A stretch of DNA of 7,251 bases, taken from NCBI GenBank assembly GCA_937892315.1, contig CALAVF010000262.1, positions 1 through 7,251 on the forward strand, given 5' to 3'. How positions within the stretch are numbered: the stretch's first letter is position 1; each line of letters opens with the position of its first letter. The notes under the pieces are model-generated. The model was not told the origin of the DNA and searched no databases. It was given only the letters and a program-made list of their open reading frames with translations. The position numbers and the translations under genes are program-made. Below, piece by piece: positions 5,646-7,251 of the stretch. This DNA comes from an uncultured Prevotellaceae bacterium. GTDB lineage: Bacteria; Bacteroidota; Bacteroidia; Bacteroidales; Bacteroidaceae.

Positions 5646-7099
5646 AAGAAAATGAAACCATAAACAAGCCGGATGGCTCCCTCCCCATTATGGGGGAGGG
5701 TCGGGGAGAGGGTCTGACCCTCTTTGACAAGATATGGGATGCACATATAGTGCAAACGATTGAAGACGGTCCTACACAACTTTACATTGACCGGTTATAT
5801 TGCCATGAGGTAACAAGTCCACAGGCATTTGATACGCTTCGTGATAAGGGAATTAAACCTTTTCGTTTGGAGCGTATTGTGGCAATGCCCGACCATAACA
5901 CCCCGTCCGACCAGCAGGAGGTCATCAACGACCCTGTGGGAAGGAAGCAGGTGGAGACCTTGGCGAAGAACTGTGCCGAGTTCGGCATCAAGCACTTCGC
6001 CATGGGTACGAAGGACAACGGTATCATCCATGTGGTGGGTCCCGAGAAGGCACTTTCGTTGCCAGGCATGACCATCGTTTGTGGCGACTCGCACACTTCC
6101 ACGCATGGAGCCGTGGGTGCCATTGCGATGGGAATCGGCACGAGCGAGGTGGCACAGGTGTTGGCTTCGCAGTGCATCCTGCAGAGCAAGCCCAAGACCA
6201 TGAGAATCAACATCGAAGGAACGCTGCCAGAGGGTACGACCGCTAAGGACGTGGCACTCTACATCATGGCTCAGATGACCACCAGCGGTGCCACTGGATA
6301 TGCTGTGGAATACGCAGGTTCGGCTGTCCGCAACATGAGCATGGAAGGTCGTCTGACCCTCTCCAACCTCTCCATCGAGATGGGCTCACGTGCAGGTCTG
6401 ATTGCTCCCGACGAGACCACCTTCGCCTATCTGAAAGGGCGTGAATATGCCCCCAAGGGTGCCGACTGGGACAAGGCGGTGGAGGAGTGGAAGCAACTCC
6501 ATTCCGACCCCGATGCCGTGTTCGACAAGGAAGTGACCTACCGTGCTGAAGACATCGCTCCACGCATCACTTACGGCACCAACCCGGGTGCTGGCATCGC
6601 CATCGACGAGAGCATCCCGACGCTCGACGAGATTCCAGAGGCAGACCGTAGCCAGTTCCTCAGCATGCTCGAATACATGCAGTTCCAGCCTGGTCAGAAA
6701 CTCGAAGGAGTGCCTGTCGATTACTGCTTCCTTGGTGCATGCACCAATGGCCGCATCGAAGACTTCCGTGCCTTCGCCTCTGTGGTGAAAGGCAAGAAGA
6801 AGGCAGACAGCGTGGTGGCTTGGCTCGTGCCCGGCTCATGGCTCGTCCGTCAGCAGATCATTGACGAGGGTATTGACAAGATTCTGGAAGAAGCAGGCTT
6901 CGGACTCCGTCTCCCCTCTTGCTCCTCTTGTCTTGCCATGAACCCCGACAAGGTGCCCGCTGGCAAACTCTCCATCTCCACCAGCAACCGCAATTTCGTC
7001 GGTCGTCAAGGTCCCGGTGCCCGCACCATCCTTGCCTCGCCGCTCGTTGTGGCAGCATCAGCCATCACAGGAGTAGTCACTGACCCAAGAAAAGTTTAA
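5642..7099 (+). CDS. leuC: 3-isopropylmalate dehydratase large subunit, with N-terminal extension encoded by the mobile element
   Basis: With LeuD, LeuC isomerises 2- to 3-isopropylmalate through a [4Fe-4S] cluster. Hallmarks are [10 protein letters not shown] (26-35), [46 protein letters not shown], and the cluster ligands C367 (ACTNGR), C427 and C430 ([10 protein letters not shown]). The protein runs to a normal end at VVTDPRKV. The odd part is the start. Typical LeuC proteins begin a residue or two before TLFDK, but this frame has 25 extra residues, of which about 9-25 ([17 protein letters not shown]) are encoded by the right inverted repeat. The possible starts are ATG 5642, overlapping the nuclease stop, and ATG 5690, inside the repeat; both are element sequence. 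I chose 5642 because the ATGA overlap permits translational coupling and the upstream region is A/T-rich. Everything catalytic is intact, so the enzyme is probably active. Confidence 0.95.
   Translation: MKENETINKPDGSLPIMGEGRGEGLTLFDKIWDAHIVQTIEDGPTQLYIDRLYCHEVTSPQAFDTLRDKGIKPFRLERIVAMPDHNTPSDQQEVINDPVGRKQVETLAKNCAEFGIKHFAMGTKDNGIIHVVGPEKALSLPGMTIVCGDSHTSTHGAVGAIAMGIGTSEVAQVLASQCILQSKPKTMRINIEGTLPEGTTAKDVALYIMAQMTTSGATGYAVEYAGSAVRNMSMEGRLTLSNLSIEMGSRAGLIAPDETTFAYLKGREYAPKGADWDKAVEEWKQLHSDPDAVFDKEVTYRAEDIAPRITYGTNPGAGIAIDESIPTLDEIPEADRSQFLSMLEYMQFQPGQKLEGVPVDYCFLGACTNGRIEDFRAFASVVKGKKKADSVVAWLVPGSWLVRQQIIDEGIDKILEEAGFGLRLPSCSSCLAMNPDKVPAGKLSISTSNRNFVGRQGPGARTILASPLVVAASAITGVVTDPRKV
5669..5714 (-). 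repeat. Right terminal inverted repeat of the DUF559 element
   Basis: Read on the minus strand it matches the left copy except for GA instead of AG after the first 12 bases, one missing G, and one C/G change near the inner end. On the plus strand it is in frame with leuC and is translated as part of LeuC's N-terminal extension. The preceding CAAG (5665-5668) is shared with the short element. Confidence 0.9.
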
Positions 7100-7109
7100 T
7101 ACGGTTATG

Positions 7110-7192
7110 CGGTTGTACGGTTTTTAGGTTATACGGTCTTTTCCCATGTAACCCAACCGCACAACCGTAAAACCTCAAAAACCGTACAACCG
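7110..7192 (+). repeat. Large imperfect hairpin between leuC and leuD
   Basis: The left arm 7110-7137 starts CGGTTGTACGGTTTTT and the right arm 7164-7192 ends AAAAACCGTACAACCG, exact complements over 16 bp. Pairing continues through AGGTTATACGGT against ACCGTAAAACCT with one mismatch and one bulge, to about 28 bp, with a loop of about 26 nt. The arms and loop are made of short CGGTT/AACCG-type repeats. It ends only 4 bp before the leuD ATG. It could stabilise mRNA, lower leuD translation, or be a repeat element. No U tract follows, so it is not a typical terminator. Confidence 0.8.
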
Positions 7193-7196
7193 AAAG

Positions 7197-7251
7197 ATGA
7201 AAGAAAAATTCGACATCATCCAGTCAACCTGCATTCCCATCCAGATTGACA
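7197..7251 (+). CDS. leuD: 3-isopropylmalate dehydratase small subunit, 5' end only
   Basis: ATG 7197 opens a frame running off the window edge. The 18 residues read MKEKFDIIQSTCIPIQID, which matches the start of Bacteroidales LeuD proteins (a short basic start, F-x-I-I-x-S-T-C, then P-x-x-I/L). It follows leuC by 97 bp, the expected partner gene. The long hairpin at 7110-7192 lies directly ahead of the start codon. The call is limited by the short visible stretch but is strongly supported by context. Confidence 0.85.
   Translation, partial: MKEKFDIIQSTCIPIQID

Larger units (their letters stand above)
5182..5714 (+). mobile_element. Inverted-repeat element carrying a DUF559 endonuclease gene
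   Basis: This 533-bp unit is bounded by near-perfect inverted repeats (5182-5228 and 5669-5714) that start GACCCTCTCCCC, the same ends as the 165-bp element upstream of leuA and in the same orientation. Its only gene is a DUF559 nuclease that fills the interior. The interior is AT-rich: 23 of 60 bases are G or C at 5461-5520, against 34 of 60 at 4801-4860 in leuA. On paper, excision joins A5181 to T5715 and recreates ATG ACC CTC TTT GAC, a normal leuC start. The insertion therefore seems precise, between A and T, with no visible target duplication. There is no recognisable transposase. Mobility is inferred from the ends, the cargo, the second copy and the reconstructed target. Confidence 0.72.

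Overview
The window looks like the chromosome of a member of the Bacteroidota, most likely Bacteroidales and Prevotella-like. The reasons are two -7 boxes of the Bacteroidota type (TATCTTTG), little sign of Shine-Dalgarno sites, a leuA-leuC-leuD gene order, a secreted GH30 glycosidase, and proteins that read like Bacteroidales families. All real genes lie on the + strand.

Layout. Positions 1-1249 hold the 3' end of a DUF3987-like primase/helicase gene and a DUF5675-like gene, an accessory or mobile-type pair that ends at a hairpin terminator (1297-1335). Next come a promoter (1447-1477), a block of 7-bp repeats forming nearly the whole 5' leader, and a secreted GH30 glycoside hydrolase (1597-3153). 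From 3313 the leucine operon begins: promoter, an unlisted 31-residue leader peptide with six Leu codons in nine positions (leuL, 3339-3434), a textbook antiterminator/terminator pair, leuA (3672-5174), a DUF559 endonuclease gene (5253-5645), leuC (5642-7099) and the first 18 codons of leuD (7197 to the edge).

The most interesting structure is a pair of related inverted-repeat elements inside the leucine operon. The short one (3499-3663, 165 bp) has no gene and lies between the leucine attenuator and leuA. The long one (5182-5714, 533 bp) has the same ends and carries the AT-rich DUF559 endonuclease gene between leuA and leuC. Removing the long element on paper joins A5181 to T5715 and gives ATG ACC CTC TTT GAC, a normal leuC start. 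It therefore appears to have inserted inside the leuC start codon. leuC is now translated from a start supplied by the element, with an N-terminal extension partly encoded by the terminal repeat. This suggests a mobile family with a DUF559 (Vsr-like, PD-(D/E)XK) nuclease in the full-length form and a MITE-like short derivative.

How the genes work together: LeuA makes 2-isopropylmalate, and LeuC with LeuD isomerises it to 3-isopropylmalate. leuL senses charged tRNA-Leu to set readthrough into the operon. Both elements and a leuC-leuD hairpin lie in this one transcript and could change the relative expression of its genes. Family names come from reading the proteins; no database search was possible.
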